Shown: positions 47,803-57,367, numbered from the stretch's first letter. The stretch is DNA of 64,000 bases from Limimaricola hongkongensis DSM 17492 (GCF_000600975.2 NZ_KK088653.1:372501-436500), one strand, 5' to 3'. Notes: generated by a model not told the origin, from the sequence alone. Program-made: numbers and translations.

Positions 47803-49374
47803 ATGAATGACGGCTACGGCTACCGGCTGTTCGGCAGGGGCGATCTGGGGGCCTTCTGGGCGCTGTTCACGGACAATCTGGTCAACCTGATCATCCTGTC
47901 GGGCATCTGCCAGTTCGTGTTCCAGATGCCGGCGGAGATCGTCTTCGGGCGGATCGTGCCGGGGGCGGCGGTGGCGATCGTGGCGGGCGTTGCGGTCTAT
48001 ACCTTCCTAGCCCGGCGCACGGCGCAGCGGCTGGGCCGCGACGTGACGGCGATGCCCTACGGGCTCTCGACACCGGTGATGTTCGTCTATCTCTTCGGGG
48101 TGATCGGGCCGGTCTACTGGACCACGGGCGATCCGCTGGTGGCATGGCAGGTCGGCATCGCCGCGGGTCTTCTGGGCGGCGCGGTCGCGATGGCGGGCGC
48201 TCTGGTCGGCCCGTGGCTCAAGCGGGTGACGCCGCGCGCGGGCATGCTCGGCACGCTGTGCGGCATCGCGCTCGTCTTCATCGGTACCGTGCCGCTCGCC
48301 ACCATCTTCGAAAGCCCCTATGTCGGCTTCGTCTCGATGGTGGTGGTGCTGTGCGGCCTTCTGGGCCGGGTGCGGCTGCCATTCGATCTTCCGGCGGGCC
48401 TGCTGGCGCTGATCCTCGGCACCGGGGTCGCGCTCGCGATCGGCGAGGCGCGGGTCTCGGTCGAGGGGGTGGGGTTCTACCCGCCGGTGCCCTATTTCGG
48501 CGACATGGCGGCGGGGCTCGCCCATCTCTTCGCCAACCCCGAACTGTTCCTCGTGCTGATCCCGGTGCAGATCTACAACTTCATCGAGACCATGAACAAC
48601 GTCGAGAGCGCCGAAGCCGCGGGCGATCCCTATCCGGTCGCGGTCTGTCAGGTGACCGACGGGGCGGGAACGATGATCGGCGCGCTGTTCGGCTCGCCCT
48701 TTCCGACCACGGCCTATATCGGCCACCCGGCCTACAAGGCGATGGGCGCGCATGCGGGCTACGTGGCGGGCGTCGGGCTCGTCTTCGCGGCGGCGGCCTT
48801 TCTCGGTTTCCTGGCCTTTCTCAACAACCTCGTGCCCGTCGCCGCCGCGGCGCCGGTGCTGGTCTTCGTGGCGCTCAGCCTGATCACCAACACCGCCGCC
48901 TCGCTCAGGCCCACCCACATGGCGGCGGTGACGATCGCGATGATCCCGCATGTCTCGGCGCTGTTGGTGACCAAGTGGGGCTCGATGATGTCGGCGCTCG
49001 CCGATAGCGGGGCCGAGGCGCTGCCGCGCTTGGGAGATGCCGCGCTCACGGCCGCGATGCTGCAGCAGGGCGCGCATTACGAGGGGCATCTCGCGCTCAG
49101 CCAGGGCGCGATCCTGACCGGGCTGATCTGGGGCGCCGCGGTGGCGAACATCATCGACAACCGTTTCCGCGCGGCTGCGGCCTTCATGGGGGCGGCGGCG
49201 GTGATGTCGCTGTTCGGGGTGATCCACGCCGCCCGGCTGCACTGGCCGGAGCTGTCGCCGGTGACGACGGGGTATTTCGTCATGGCGCTGTTCCTCTATG
49301 CCTACCCGTTCCTGCAGCGCGACGATCGGGCCGGGACCGTTTGCTCCGCTCCTTCTTCCGCTCCGGCCGAATGA
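47803..49374 (+). CDS. NCS2/xanthine-uracil family permease
   Basis: A 523-residue membrane protein with about 12-14 hydrophobic segments. NVESAEAAGDPYPVAVCQVTDGAGTMIGALFGSPFPTTAYIGHPAY is the substrate-site region of NCS2-type permeases (only part of it is conserved); RDVTAMPYGLSTPV lies near the N-terminus. Likely imports a purine or pyrimidine base or a related anion. ATG 47803 preferred to GTG 47800. Its presence on the far side of the pcc module from the dihydropyrimidinase locus may be coincidental. Confidence 0.78.
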   Translation: MNDGYGYRLFGRGDLGAFWALFTDNLVNLIILSGICQFVFQMPAEIVFGRIVPGAAVAIVAGVAVYTFLARRTAQRLGRDVTAMPYGLSTPVMFVYLFGVIGPVYWTTGDPLVAWQVGIAAGLLGGAVAMAGALVGPWLKRVTPRAGMLGTLCGIALVFIGTVPLATIFESPYVGFVSMVVVLCGLLGRVRLPFDLPAGLLALILGTGVALAIGEARVSVEGVGFYPPVPYFGDMAAGLAHLFANPELFLVLIPVQIYNFIETMNNVESAEAAGDPYPVAVCQVTDGAGTMIGALFGSPFPTTAYIGHPAYKAMGAHAGYVAGVGLVFAAAAFLGFLAFLNNLVPVAAAAPVLVFVALSLITNTAASLRPTHMAAVTIAMIPHVSALLVTKWGSMMSALADSGAEALPRLGDAALTAAMLQQGAHYEGHLALSQGAILTGLIWGAAVANIIDNRFRAAAAFMGAAAVMSLFGVIHAARLHWPELSPVTTGYFVMALFLYAYPFLQRDDRAGTVCSAPSSAPAE

Positions 49375-49456
49375 AGGCGATACGACGCCCGCGTCATGCA
49401 TGACACCCATGTCGCGAGGCGGGCGGTCGGCGGGCGGCGCTGTCGGTGGCGCGCCG

Positions 49457-49840
49457 TCAGCTGTTGGCGGCGGGCCGCACGTCGCAGGGCATGGCAAGCA
49501 TGTCGGGCGCGGGCGGCCACGAGGTGACGAGCGCCTCGCCCGCCTGCAGGAAATCCTTCAGCTCCTCGACCCGGCCAGCCTGCACCATTGCCACCGGGGT
49601 CAGCCCTCCGAAACGGGCCAGGCGCTTGCCGTGATACCACGACCATGTGTCCGAGGCGGATCTCGCCCAGGGGCGGACGATGCTGATGATGCTGTAGGTT
49701 TCGCGCAGCCGCGCCTGATCCGGCGCGGCCTGCCGCAATTCCGAAATGTCGATCCCGAGCGCCCGGGCCATGATCCGCGCGTTGATCGAGCCGTCCGGCT
49801 CGGTGCAGTGGTCCAATAGCAATCCGTGTTCCATGTTCAT
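49457..49840 (-). CDS. Hypothetical protein with ParS/MbcA antitoxin-like C-terminus
   Basis: A 127-residue protein. The segment from residue ~70, WSWYHGKRLARFGGLTPVAMVQAG followed by VEELKDFLQAGE, resembles the toxin-binding (DUF2384) domain of Xre/MbcA/ParS antitoxins. The N-terminal part (INARIMARALGIDISELRQ) could be a short DNA-binding region. No RES-domain toxin is adjacent, so it may be an orphan or act in another regulatory role. The match is weak to moderate. Confidence 0.55.
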   Translation of the reverse strand: MNMEHGLLLDHCTEPDGSINARIMARALGIDISELRQAAPDQARLRETYSIISIVRPWARSASDTWSWYHGKRLARFGGLTPVAMVQAGRVEELKDFLQAGEALVTSWPPAPDMLAMPCDVRPAANS

Positions 49841-50293
49841 GCTCCGCCTTCGTCGGCGCTAGGCGCCGATGCTGGGTTCGAAAAAGGGTCGCACTGGCAT
49901 CGAGACCTGCAGCCGCGCCCCGCCGGGGAACCGCCCTGCGGGTTGCTCCACCGGGCTTGCGCCGCCTGTTGGCGAGGCCAGTTGGCGCGGGTTTCCGCAG
50001 GGTCAATGATTGCAGGGCATTTTGCTGCCCTTGGTTGCCGGGGCGATTCCCGGTTTCAAGCGCAGTGCGTTCCGAGGGCGGAACAAAACCGCAACAAGTC
50101 CCGCGCCGTCCGCGACCGCCGTCCGCCGGGGGCATGCCTCGCGGCACGGGGTGGGGCCGCTCCGTGAGGCGGCACCTCGCGCTCCCTTGACCCTGCAGGG
50201 CGCGGCCCCATCTGTCCGGGATGGAAGCGGCGCGCCCCCGGCGCGCCGGCACGACCCGTGCCGACCGAAATCATGCGATGGGGAGACCCGGAA
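49841..50293. other. Intergenic region of about 450 bp
   Basis: No recognisable gene. It contains a small inverted repeat GTTCCG-N4-CGGAAC near 50068-50083 and short GC-rich hairpins, but no known riboswitch or terminator with U-run. It presumably includes the MFS gene promoter. Confidence 0.45.
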
Positions 50294-51559
50294 ATGCTGC
50301 AGGTTTTGGGGGGCGTCTGGGCGCTTCTGCTCGGCATGGTGCTGATCATGATCGGCAACGGCATGCAGTCGACGCTGATGGGCGTGCGCGGCGGGATCGA
50401 GGGGTTCTCGACCTTCGAGCTGTCGGTCATCACCTCGGGATATTTCGTGGGATTTCTCGCCGGGTCGCGCATCGCGCCGCGGCTGATCCGCCATGTCGGC
50501 CATGTCAGGGTCTTCGCGGCGCTGGGCTCTTTCATGTCGGCGGGGCTTCTGGTGTTCCCGCTGATCGTCGAGCCGTGGCTGTGGACGCTTTTGCGCGTCG
50601 GGCTCGGCTTTTGTCTGTCGGGGGTCTACGTCACCGCCGAGAGCTGGCTTAACAACGCCGCGACCAACCGCACCCGCGGCACGGTGCTTTCGGCCTACAT
50701 GATCGCGCAGACGCTGGGCATGATCGCGGCGCAGGGCGCGCTCAACCTCGCCGATGCCGGGGGCTTCGTGCTGTTCATCCTGTCCTCGGTGCTGGTTTCG
50801 CTGTCCTTCGCGCCGATCCTGCTGTCGGCCCAGCCGATGCCACCGACGCAGATTTCCAAGCCGATGTCGCTGCGCCAGCTCTATGACCGCTCGCCGCTCG
50901 GCACGGTGGGGACGTTCCTGCTTGGCGGGGTCTTTGCCGCGCAGCTCGGCATGGCGGCGGTCTACGGCACGGCGGCGGGCTTCGGCGTGCGCGAGGTGTC
51001 CACCTTCGTGGCGGCGATCTTCGCGGGCTCGATGCTGCTGCAGCTGCCGATCGGCTGGTTGTCGGATCGGATCGACCGGCGGCTGCTGATCCTGTCGGTG
51101 AGCGCGATCGGCGCGCTCACCTGCGGCGCGGGGTTCTGGGTGGGCGAAGGCGCGTTCGGGCTGCTGCTGGCGGCGGGTTTCGTGATGGGCGGCATGGCGA
51201 GCCCGCTCTATTCGCTGCTGATCGCCTATACCAACGATTATCTGGAGGTCGAGGACATGCCCGCGGCCTCTGGCGGTCTCGTCTTCATCTACGGGCTCGG
51301 TGCGATCGTCGGGCCTCTGGCCACCGGCCAGATCATGCAGGCGGCGGGCCCGGCCGGGTTCTGGGCCTTTCTCGGCGTGGTCTTCGCGGCCATCGCGGTC
51401 TACGCGGCATGGCGCATGCTGCGCAGGCCGGTCACCTCGGACGAGGCGCGCGCCTATCTCGGCGTGCTGCCCACCGCATCGCCCGTGGCGGTCGAGGCTG
51501 CGCAGGAATGGTATGCCGAAGAGGCCGAGCGCGAGGCCGAAGACGCCGCCGCCTCCTGA
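50294..51559 (+). CDS. MFS transporter
   Basis: A 421-residue protein with 12 membrane segments. It contains GYFVGFLAGSRIAPRLIRHVG (variant of the MFS A-motif), LNNAATNRTRGTVLSAYMI and, at the half-way repeat, IGWLSDRIDRRLLIL (second A-motif). It resembles the YcaD-like MFS group. ATG 50294 follows GGGGAGA; a GTG at 50258 is a weaker option. Substrate unknown. Confidence 0.85.
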   Translation: MLQVLGGVWALLLGMVLIMIGNGMQSTLMGVRGGIEGFSTFELSVITSGYFVGFLAGSRIAPRLIRHVGHVRVFAALGSFMSAGLLVFPLIVEPWLWTLLRVGLGFCLSGVYVTAESWLNNAATNRTRGTVLSAYMIAQTLGMIAAQGALNLADAGGFVLFILSSVLVSLSFAPILLSAQPMPPTQISKPMSLRQLYDRSPLGTVGTFLLGGVFAAQLGMAAVYGTAAGFGVREVSTFVAAIFAGSMLLQLPIGWLSDRIDRRLLILSVSAIGALTCGAGFWVGEGAFGLLLAAGFVMGGMASPLYSLLIAYTNDYLEVEDMPAASGGLVFIYGLGAIVGPLATGQIMQAAGPAGFWAFLGVVFAAIAVYAAWRMLRRPVTSDEARAYLGVLPTASPVAVEAAQEWYAEEAEREAEDAAAS

Positions 51560-51773
51560 CGGCGCCCGGTGCGGGCATGTCTCGTACCGCCCGCCGGAGA
51601 GGAGACCCCCGCGAAAGGAAAGCGGCTTTGCCCGGCCGCGCGCGGGGGCTGTCAAAGGCGCTGGCATGGCTCTGGGGCGCGCCGCCGATCGCCCCCGCGC
51701 CGCGCCGGGGCATTGCGCCGGGCAGGAGGGCTGGCTAGCGTCGCCGCAGATCAGGATGACGAGGGGAATTCCG

Positions 51774-53069
51774 ATGACCGAACAGCGCAAGCTTGGCTTC
51801 GACACGCTGCAGATTCACGCGGGCGCCGCACCCGATCCGGCGACGGGCGCGCGGCAGGTGCCGATCTACCAGTCGACCTCCTACGTCTTCAAGGATGCCG
51901 ACCACGCCGCCCGGCTCTTCGGGCTCGAGGAGGTGGGCTACATCTATTCGCGCCTGACCAACCCGACCGTCTCGGCGCTCGCGGACCGGCTTTGCGCGCT
52001 CGAGGGTGGGGCGGGGGCGGTGTGCTGCTCCTCGGGCCATGCCGCGCAGATCATGGCGCTCTTTCCGCTGATGGGGCCGGGCTGCAACGTCGTGGTCTCG
52101 ACCCGGCTTTATGGCGGCTCGGTCACGCAGTTCAGCCAGACCATCAAGCGTTTCGGCTGGTCGGCCCGCTTCGTCGATTTCGATGATCTCGACGCCATCG
52201 CGGCGGCGGTGGACGACGACACCCGCGCCATCTTCTGCGAGTCGATCTCGAACCCCGGCGGCTACATCACCGATCTGCCGGAGGTGGCCAAGCTTGCCGA
52301 CCGGGTCGGCCTGCCGCTGATCGTCGACAACACGCTGGCCACGCCGTATCTGTGCAACCCGATCGCCCAGGGCGCCACGCTGGTCGTGCATTCGACCACG
52401 AAATACCTGACCGGAAACGGCACCGTGACCGGCGGCGCGGTGATCGACAGCGGCAAGTTCGACTGGTCCGCCTCGGGCAAGTTTCCCTCGCTCGCCGCGC
52501 CCGAGCCCGCCTATCACGGGCTCAATTTCCACGAGGCGCTGGGCGCGATGGCCTTCACCTTCCATTCCATCGCGGTGGGTCTGCGCGATCTCGGCATGAC
52601 GATGAACCCGCAGGCCGCGCATTACACGCTGATGGGGGTCGAGACGCTCAGCCTGCGCATGGCGCGGCACGTCGCCAACACCGAGAAGGTCGCCAGCTGG
52701 CTCGAGGCGGACCCGCGCATCGACCGGGTGACATGGGCCGGCCTGCCGTCGTCGCCGTGGCACCACCGGGTGGCCAAGGTCACGCCCAAGGGGGCGGGCG
52801 CGCTGTTCACCGTGGGCGTGAAAGGCGGCTACGACGCCTGCGTGAAGCTCGTCGACAGCCTGCAGCTCTTCAGCCACGTCGCCAATCTGGGCGACACGCG
52901 TTCGCTGATCATCCACCCCGCCTCGACCACGCATCGCCAGCTCACCGCCGACCAGCAGATGGCCGCCGGGGCGGAGGCCGACCTCGTGCGGCTGTCGATC
53001 GGCATCGAGGATCCCGAGGATCTGATCGCCGATCTCGACCGCGCGCTCGACATCGCGACGGCGGGCTAG
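51774..53069 (+). CDS. O-acetylhomoserine sulfhydrylase (Cys/Met metabolism PLP enzyme)
   Basis: A 431-residue PLP enzyme of the Cys/Met metabolism class: GFDTLQIHAGAAPDPATGARQVPIYQSTSY at the start (partly conserved), YSRLTNPTV, CESISNPGG, VDNTLATPYL and the PLP-binding Lys in HSTTKYLTGNGT. The long insertion KFPSLAAPEPAYHGL and the overall length are typical of O-acetylhomoserine aminocarboxypropyltransferase (MetY). It makes homocysteine from O-acetylhomoserine and sulfide. A methionine gamma-lyase function is less likely. Confidence 0.88.
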   Translation: MTEQRKLGFDTLQIHAGAAPDPATGARQVPIYQSTSYVFKDADHAARLFGLEEVGYIYSRLTNPTVSALADRLCALEGGAGAVCCSSGHAAQIMALFPLMGPGCNVVVSTRLYGGSVTQFSQTIKRFGWSARFVDFDDLDAIAAAVDDDTRAIFCESISNPGGYITDLPEVAKLADRVGLPLIVDNTLATPYLCNPIAQGATLVVHSTTKYLTGNGTVTGGAVIDSGKFDWSASGKFPSLAAPEPAYHGLNFHEALGAMAFTFHSIAVGLRDLGMTMNPQAAHYTLMGVETLSLRMARHVANTEKVASWLEADPRIDRVTWAGLPSSPWHHRVAKVTPKGAGALFTVGVKGGYDACVKLVDSLQLFSHVANLGDTRSLIIHPASTTHRQLTADQQMAAGAEADLVRLSIGIEDPEDLIADLDRALDIATAG

Positions 53070-53642
53070 CCCGCTTCGGGCGCGGCCGGCCTCGCCCGCC
53101 CGCCGCGTCTCGATCGCCGCCCCTATCGGGGCGCGCGGTGCCGCGGGCACGCAGCGGCGATAAAAACATTCGCGCCGCGCCGCGCTGCGCCGGGCCCGGC
53201 TCGACTTTCCGGCAGGCGGGCCCCGAAGATGTCGCTTCTGACGCCGTTGGCACGGTGCGCGTCCTTGTGGGTGACGCCGGTCGCGACATGCTCCAGAGCC
53301 ATGGATCCGCGCCGCGCATAGAACCGCGCCGCCATGCGCTGCCAGCCCGGCGCCCGGCCCGGCGCTGGGTGAACCGGCGTGGCGCGAAGCCAGCCCTTGC
53401 GGACCGCATCGTCCGCGTCCGCGACCGGGGCAGGGGACGCGCGGCGGTTCGGCCACAGCTCATTCGATATTTCGCGACAAAGGCGGCGATGACATCCCGT
53501 TGTGCATGATGCGTCAACTTTCCGCCCCATTGCTCGTCACAAGTTAACCAATGCGCCGACTGCTGGCGTCGGCGGGCCATGCGGCGGGCCGATACGGGTG
53601 GCCCGGCGCGCGACCATGCCTCTTCAAGCGAACGGATCTCTC
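53070..53642. other. Intergenic region of about 570 bp without a recognised gene
   Basis: Open frames in several registers are GC-driven and carry no motif I know. I see no tRNA, repeat or clear terminator. It separates metY from the PepSY-like gene. Confidence 0.45.
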
Positions 53643-53909
53643 ATGCGGACAATGCTCTATGCCTCGCTCCTGACCCTTGCCGCCGCCCCCGCCTTGGCGG
53701 GCATGCCGTGCGGCAGCGGGGCTGGCGGGGACTGGATGCGCCGCGAGGCCGTGGAGCGGCTGGTACAGGAAATCGGCTATGACATCGAAGAATTCATGTT
53801 GGTGGTCGAGGATGGCTGCCTCGAAGCCCGGCTGATCCATGAAGGCGCGCGCATCGAAATCCGTTTCGAACCGGTGACGGGCGAAATCATGCAGATCAAG
53901 CAGGGCTGA
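53643..53909 (+). CDS. Small exported PepSY-like protein
   Basis: An 88-residue protein with a signal peptide (MRTMLYASLLTLAAAPALAG). The short mature domain begins with MPCGSG, then VERLVQEIGYDIEEFMLVVEDGCLEARLIHEG (partly) and EIRFEPVTGEIMQIKQ, which is the PepSY-like pattern ending in D/V-P-x-TG-E-I. Such proteins are periplasmic and of uncertain function. Two Cys residues could form a disulfide. Confidence 0.72.
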   Translation: MRTMLYASLLTLAAAPALAGMPCGSGAGGDWMRREAVERLVQEIGYDIEEFMLVVEDGCLEARLIHEGARIEIRFEPVTGEIMQIKQG

Positions 53910-53948
53910 GCCGGGCCGTCATTGACCGATCCAAGGAGCGTCGATCCC

Positions 53949-56480
53949 ATGATCTTCGGTATCACGTCGAATGTCTTTCATTCGCTGCGGTTCAGGGTGC
54001 TCGCGGCCCTGATGCTGGGGCTCGGCCTGTCGTTCGGCCTGATGATCCTGCATCTCAGCTCGACCAAGCTCGACGCGGTGACCGAGCTGGCCGAGACCGC
54101 CAGCCGCCACCAGACGATGCTTGCGGCGGGACAGGCGCGCGCCGGGATCGAGACCCGCGACGAAGCCTATCTCGAGAACATCTATTTCGACCTCGTCTTC
54201 GGGCGGGAAACCGACGAGGGCGACTCGCCGCGGGTCCAGACCCTGCGCGTGATCGACCGCGACGGGCGCAGGCTCAAAAGCTACGAGACGCTCGAAGGTC
54301 CGCATGTCGCGCCGGGCCGGATCGAGAAAATGGCCGGCCTGGCGATGGAGGGCGGCGCGGTGCAGCAGCATCATCAGGGCGACCTGCTTGTCGTCTCGGC
54401 GCCGGTGTTCGACCAGATGGGCCGCGAGGTGATCGGCGCCATCAGCATCGCCTGGGATCACGGGCACCTGCATGACAGCGTGGTCAACGCCACCCTCAAA
54501 TCGGCCTTCATCGGCCTTGCCGCGGCGCTGGCGATGATGCTGGCCATCGGCTCGGTCATGCAGCGGCTGGTGCTGCGCCCGATCGGCCGGCTGGCCCGCG
54601 CCGTGGAACGCATCCAGGAAAGCGGCGACCTGTCGCGGATGCCCTCGGCGGTGCTGGACCGCCGGGACGAGATCGGCAGCCTCGCCAACCGGTTCCAATC
54701 GCTGCTGTCGCAGTCGAACGCGCAGATCATGACCCGCCGCAAGCAGCTCGACACCGCGCTCGAATGCATGGCGCAGGGGCTGTGCCTGTTCGATGGCGCG
54801 CACCGGCTGGTGATGAGCAACCCGCGGGTCGAAGAGATCTACGGGCTTCCCGAAGGGGCGTTGCGGCCGGGCATGCATATCCGGGCGGTGCTCGAAGCCT
54901 GCCGCGACGCCGGCAGCTACCCGGCCAGCCGGATCGCCGATATCGAGAAGACGCTCGTGCGCCCGGCGCGCTCGCGGCGCCCGCTGACCTATCTCGAAAC
55001 GCTCGGAAACGGCACGATCATCGCGGTGGTGCGCGTGCCGATGCCCGATGGCGGCTGGGTCGCCACCTTCGAGGACGTCACCGAGCGCAAGCGCACCGAG
55101 GCCAAGGTCGAGCACATGGCGCTGCATGACGCGCTGACCGGCCTGCCCAACCGGCTGAGCTTTCGCGGCAAGCTGGAGGAGGCGCTGCGGCAGACCGGGC
55201 GCGACCAGCAGCTCGCGGTGCTGTGCCTCGATCTCGATCACTTCAAGGCGGTCAACGACACGCTGGGCCACCCGGTGGGCGACGCGCTGCTCAAGCAGGT
55301 CGGCCAGCGCCTGCAGCGCAACCTGCGCCAGTCGAGCGTCGTGGCCCGGCTGAGCGGCGACGAGTTCGCCATCGTCGAGAAGAACGTCGCCACGGTCGCG
55401 CAGACCGGCCAGCTCGCCGAACGCCTGGTCCATGCGCTGAGCGAACCGTTCGAGATCGACGGCCACCACATCGTCATCGGCAGCTGCATCGGCATCGCCC
55501 TGGCGCCCACCGACGGGACCGATGCCAACCGGCTGGTCAAGGCCGCCGATCTCGCGCTCTACCGTGCCAAGTCGGAGGGCCGCGGCACCTATCGCTTCTT
55601 CGAGGCGGGGATGGATGCGCGGATGCAGGAGCGCCGGGCGCTCGAACTGGACCTGCGCGCGGCCTTCGCGCGGGAGGAGCTGGAGCTGCATTACCAGCCG
55701 ATCGTCAACCTCGAAACCGGCACGGTCAGCTGCTTCGAGGCGCTGTTGCGCTGGACCCATGAAAGCCGCGGCGCGGTGTCCCCGGCGGAATTCGTGCCGC
55801 TGGCCGAGGAGATCGGCCTGATCACCCAGCTTGGCGCATGGGTGCTGCGCGAGGCCTGCCAGATGGCGGCGCAATGGCCCGGCGACGTGCGCGTGGCGGT
55901 GAACCTGTCGCCGGTGCAGTTCCGGTCGCTGGCGCTGATCACCGAGGTCGAGACCGCGCTCGAAGCGTCCGGTCTCGCGCCGGGCCGGCTGGAGCTGGAG
56001 ATCACCGAAACCGTGCTGCTGCGCCAGACCGAGCTGACGCTGTCGATCCTGCAGCGGCTGCGCATGCTCGGGGTGCGGATCTCGATGGATGATTTCGGCA
56101 CCGGTTACAGCTCGCTGAGCTACCTGCGCACCTTTCCCTTCGACAAGATCAAGATCGACCGCTCCTTCATCAAGGACGTGGTTCATCACGGCGACGCCGA
56201 GGCCATCGTGCGGGCGATCTCCAGCATGGGGGCCAGCCTCGGCATGGTCACCACCGCCGAGGGCGTCGAGACGCTGGACCAGCTCGAGAAGCTGCGCCGC
56301 GAGGGCTGCACGGAGGTGCAGGGCTATTACTTCAGCCCCGCCGTGCATGTCGACGAGGTGCTGACCCTGCTCGGGCGGATCGGCGCGGCGACCGCCCCCG
56401 AGCCCCGTCTTCCTTGCCCGGCCCATGCCGGGACCGACCAGCCGCAATTTCTACCGGAGATCCGCCATGCGCTTCCGTGA
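53949..56480 (+). CDS. Membrane-bound GGDEF-EAL cyclic-di-GMP protein
   Basis: An 843-residue signalling protein. Layout: a membrane helix near residues 10-30, a periplasmic sensor region to ~175, a second membrane helix, a HAMP-like linker, a PAS-like segment (DTALECMAQGLCLFDGAHRL), a GGDEF domain (~400-560) and an EAL domain (~580-830). The GGDEF loop is RLSGDEFAIV, with Ser for the first Gly, still compatible with cyclase activity. The EAL domain is intact (FEALLRW, NLSPVQF, ITETVLL, MDDFGTGYSSL, KIDRSFI). It can thus make or break c-di-GMP. It overlaps a PilZ gene by 14 bp. Start 53949 has AAGGAG upstream. Confidence 0.92.
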   Translation: MIFGITSNVFHSLRFRVLAALMLGLGLSFGLMILHLSSTKLDAVTELAETASRHQTMLAAGQARAGIETRDEAYLENIYFDLVFGRETDEGDSPRVQTLRVIDRDGRRLKSYETLEGPHVAPGRIEKMAGLAMEGGAVQQHHQGDLLVVSAPVFDQMGREVIGAISIAWDHGHLHDSVVNATLKSAFIGLAAALAMMLAIGSVMQRLVLRPIGRLARAVERIQESGDLSRMPSAVLDRRDEIGSLANRFQSLLSQSNAQIMTRRKQLDTALECMAQGLCLFDGAHRLVMSNPRVEEIYGLPEGALRPGMHIRAVLEACRDAGSYPASRIADIEKTLVRPARSRRPLTYLETLGNGTIIAVVRVPMPDGGWVATFEDVTERKRTEAKVEHMALHDALTGLPNRLSFRGKLEEALRQTGRDQQLAVLCLDLDHFKAVNDTLGHPVGDALLKQVGQRLQRNLRQSSVVARLSGDEFAIVEKNVATVAQTGQLAERLVHALSEPFEIDGHHIVIGSCIGIALAPTDGTDANRLVKAADLALYRAKSEGRGTYRFFEAGMDARMQERRALELDLRAAFAREELELHYQPIVNLETGTVSCFEALLRWTHESRGAVSPAEFVPLAEEIGLITQLGAWVLREACQMAAQWPGDVRVAVNLSPVQFRSLALITEVETALEASGLAPGRLELEITETVLLRQTELTLSILQRLRMLGVRISMDDFGTGYSSLSYLRTFPFDKIKIDRSFIKDVVHHGDAEAIVRAISSMGASLGMVTTAEGVETLDQLEKLRREGCTEVQGYYFSPAVHVDEVLTLLGRIGAATAPEPRLPCPAHAGTDQPQFLPEIRHALP

Positions 56481-56796
56481 TCATCGCTTTCCGACCGACC
56501 GAGAAGTGCGCGTGGCGCATGGCCGCGAGGTCCAGCGCGCCCGCCTCTCCAATATCAGCGCCACCGGCGCGAGGCTGTGGCAGCTTTCGCCGCTGACGCC
56601 GGGGGGGCTGGTGATCCTGTGCCAGCTGGACATGAAGATCCCCGCCAAGGTGGTCTGGTCCAACGAGCGCCAGACCGGCGTGACCTTTCTGAAACCGCTC
56701 AAGCCCGCCGATCTGCAGGCGTTGGCCGGCACGGTCGGGCAGGCCGCGCCCCCCGCTGGTGGCTGGCGGCATCACGGCTTTCGCGAGATCAGCTGA
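56467..56796 (+). CDS. PilZ-domain protein
   Basis: A 109-residue protein with RFPTDREVRV (RxxxR-type region, R-F-P-x-D-R), then ARLSNISATGARLW, matching the N/DxSxxG half of the PilZ c-di-GMP site, and KVVWSNERQTGVTFL near the end. Its ATG lies within the end of the GGDEF-EAL gene, so the pair is translationally coupled, suggesting a dedicated c-di-GMP enzyme and receptor. Binding has not been shown; the first Arg motif is imperfect. Confidence 0.82.
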   Translation: MRFRDHRFPTDREVRVAHGREVQRARLSNISATGARLWQLSPLTPGGLVILCQLDMKIPAKVVWSNERQTGVTFLKPLKPADLQALAGTVGQAAPPAGGWRHHGFREIS

Positions 56797-57094
56797 GGCG
56801 GGCCAGGCGGATTGCCCGCCCGGCGTCCCGAGGGCGCGGCGCAGTCCGGTTCGGCCGAAGCCCCGCCCCGTCGCGGTTCGCGGGGTGGGATCGTTGACCA
56901 GGCAATATTTCACCATCTGCAGGGCGACATGCCGAATCGGCTTGCCATGGCGACGGCGCGGCCCCATGTAGGGCATGCGAACGTTATTCCATCGACCACT
57001 GTTCTCCATCACCGGCTGCAGTTCCCCTCGTTGCGACACTGACCAAGCCGAGCTGCCGCATTTTCGCGGGCAGCGATTGATAGGAGATCACACG

Positions 57095-57301
57095 ATGGCC
57101 ACCGGCACCGTGAAATGGTTCAACACCACCAAAGGCTTCGGCTTCATTGCTCCCGATGGCGGCAGCAAGGACGTTTTCGTCCACATCTCCGCCGTCGAGC
57201 GCTCGGGCCTGACCGGCCTGCGCGACGACCAGAAGGTCAGCTTCGACATCGAAGCCGGCCGTGACGGCCGCGAGTCGGCCGTGAACCTGGCTCTCGCCTG
57301 A
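57095..57301 (+). CDS. Cold-shock protein, CspA family
   Basis: A 68-residue single cold-shock domain with RNP1 KGFGFIAPD and RNP2 VFVHISAV. It binds single-stranded RNA/DNA and acts as an RNA chaperone. ATG 57095 follows TAGGAG; the ~300-base leader after the PilZ gene could hold the usual csp 5' UTR, although no consensus was recognised. Confidence 0.93.
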   Translation: MATGTVKWFNTTKGFGFIAPDGGSKDVFVHISAVERSGLTGLRDDQKVSFDIEAGRDGRESAVNLALA

Positions 57302-57307
57302 TTTGGC

Positions 57308-57327
57308 TGCGGCGCTTCGGCGCCGCA
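57308..57327 (+). terminator. Hairpin with UUCG tetraloop after csp
   Basis: TGCGGCGC (57308-57315) and GCGCCGCA (57320-57327) enclose TTCG, an unusually stable tetraloop, 7 bp after the csp stop. It is probably a 3' stabiliser or part of a two-hairpin terminator. Confidence 0.75.
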
Positions 57328-57333
57328 CCCTGC

Positions 57334-57367
57334 AAACGCCCCCTGCGCTGCCGCGCGGGGGGCGTTT
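57334..57367 (+). terminator. Second terminator hairpin after csp
   Basis: AAACGCCCCC (57334-57343) pairs with GGGGGCGTTT (57358-57367). A GC-rich stem ending in T residues gives a plausible intrinsic terminator. Confidence 0.75.

Noticed and set aside
51560..51773. A SAM-type riboswitch upstream of the O-acetylhomoserine sulfhydrylase gene.
   Set aside because: Such switches occur before metY-like genes in alphaproteobacteria, but I could not find a convincing SAM-II or SAM/SAH core here.
53919..56447. An 842-codon open frame antisense to the GGDEF-EAL gene.
   Set aside because: Amino acid pattern rich in His/Arg/Asp/Gly repeats is typical of antisense frames in high-GC DNA; the plus strand encodes an obvious family protein.
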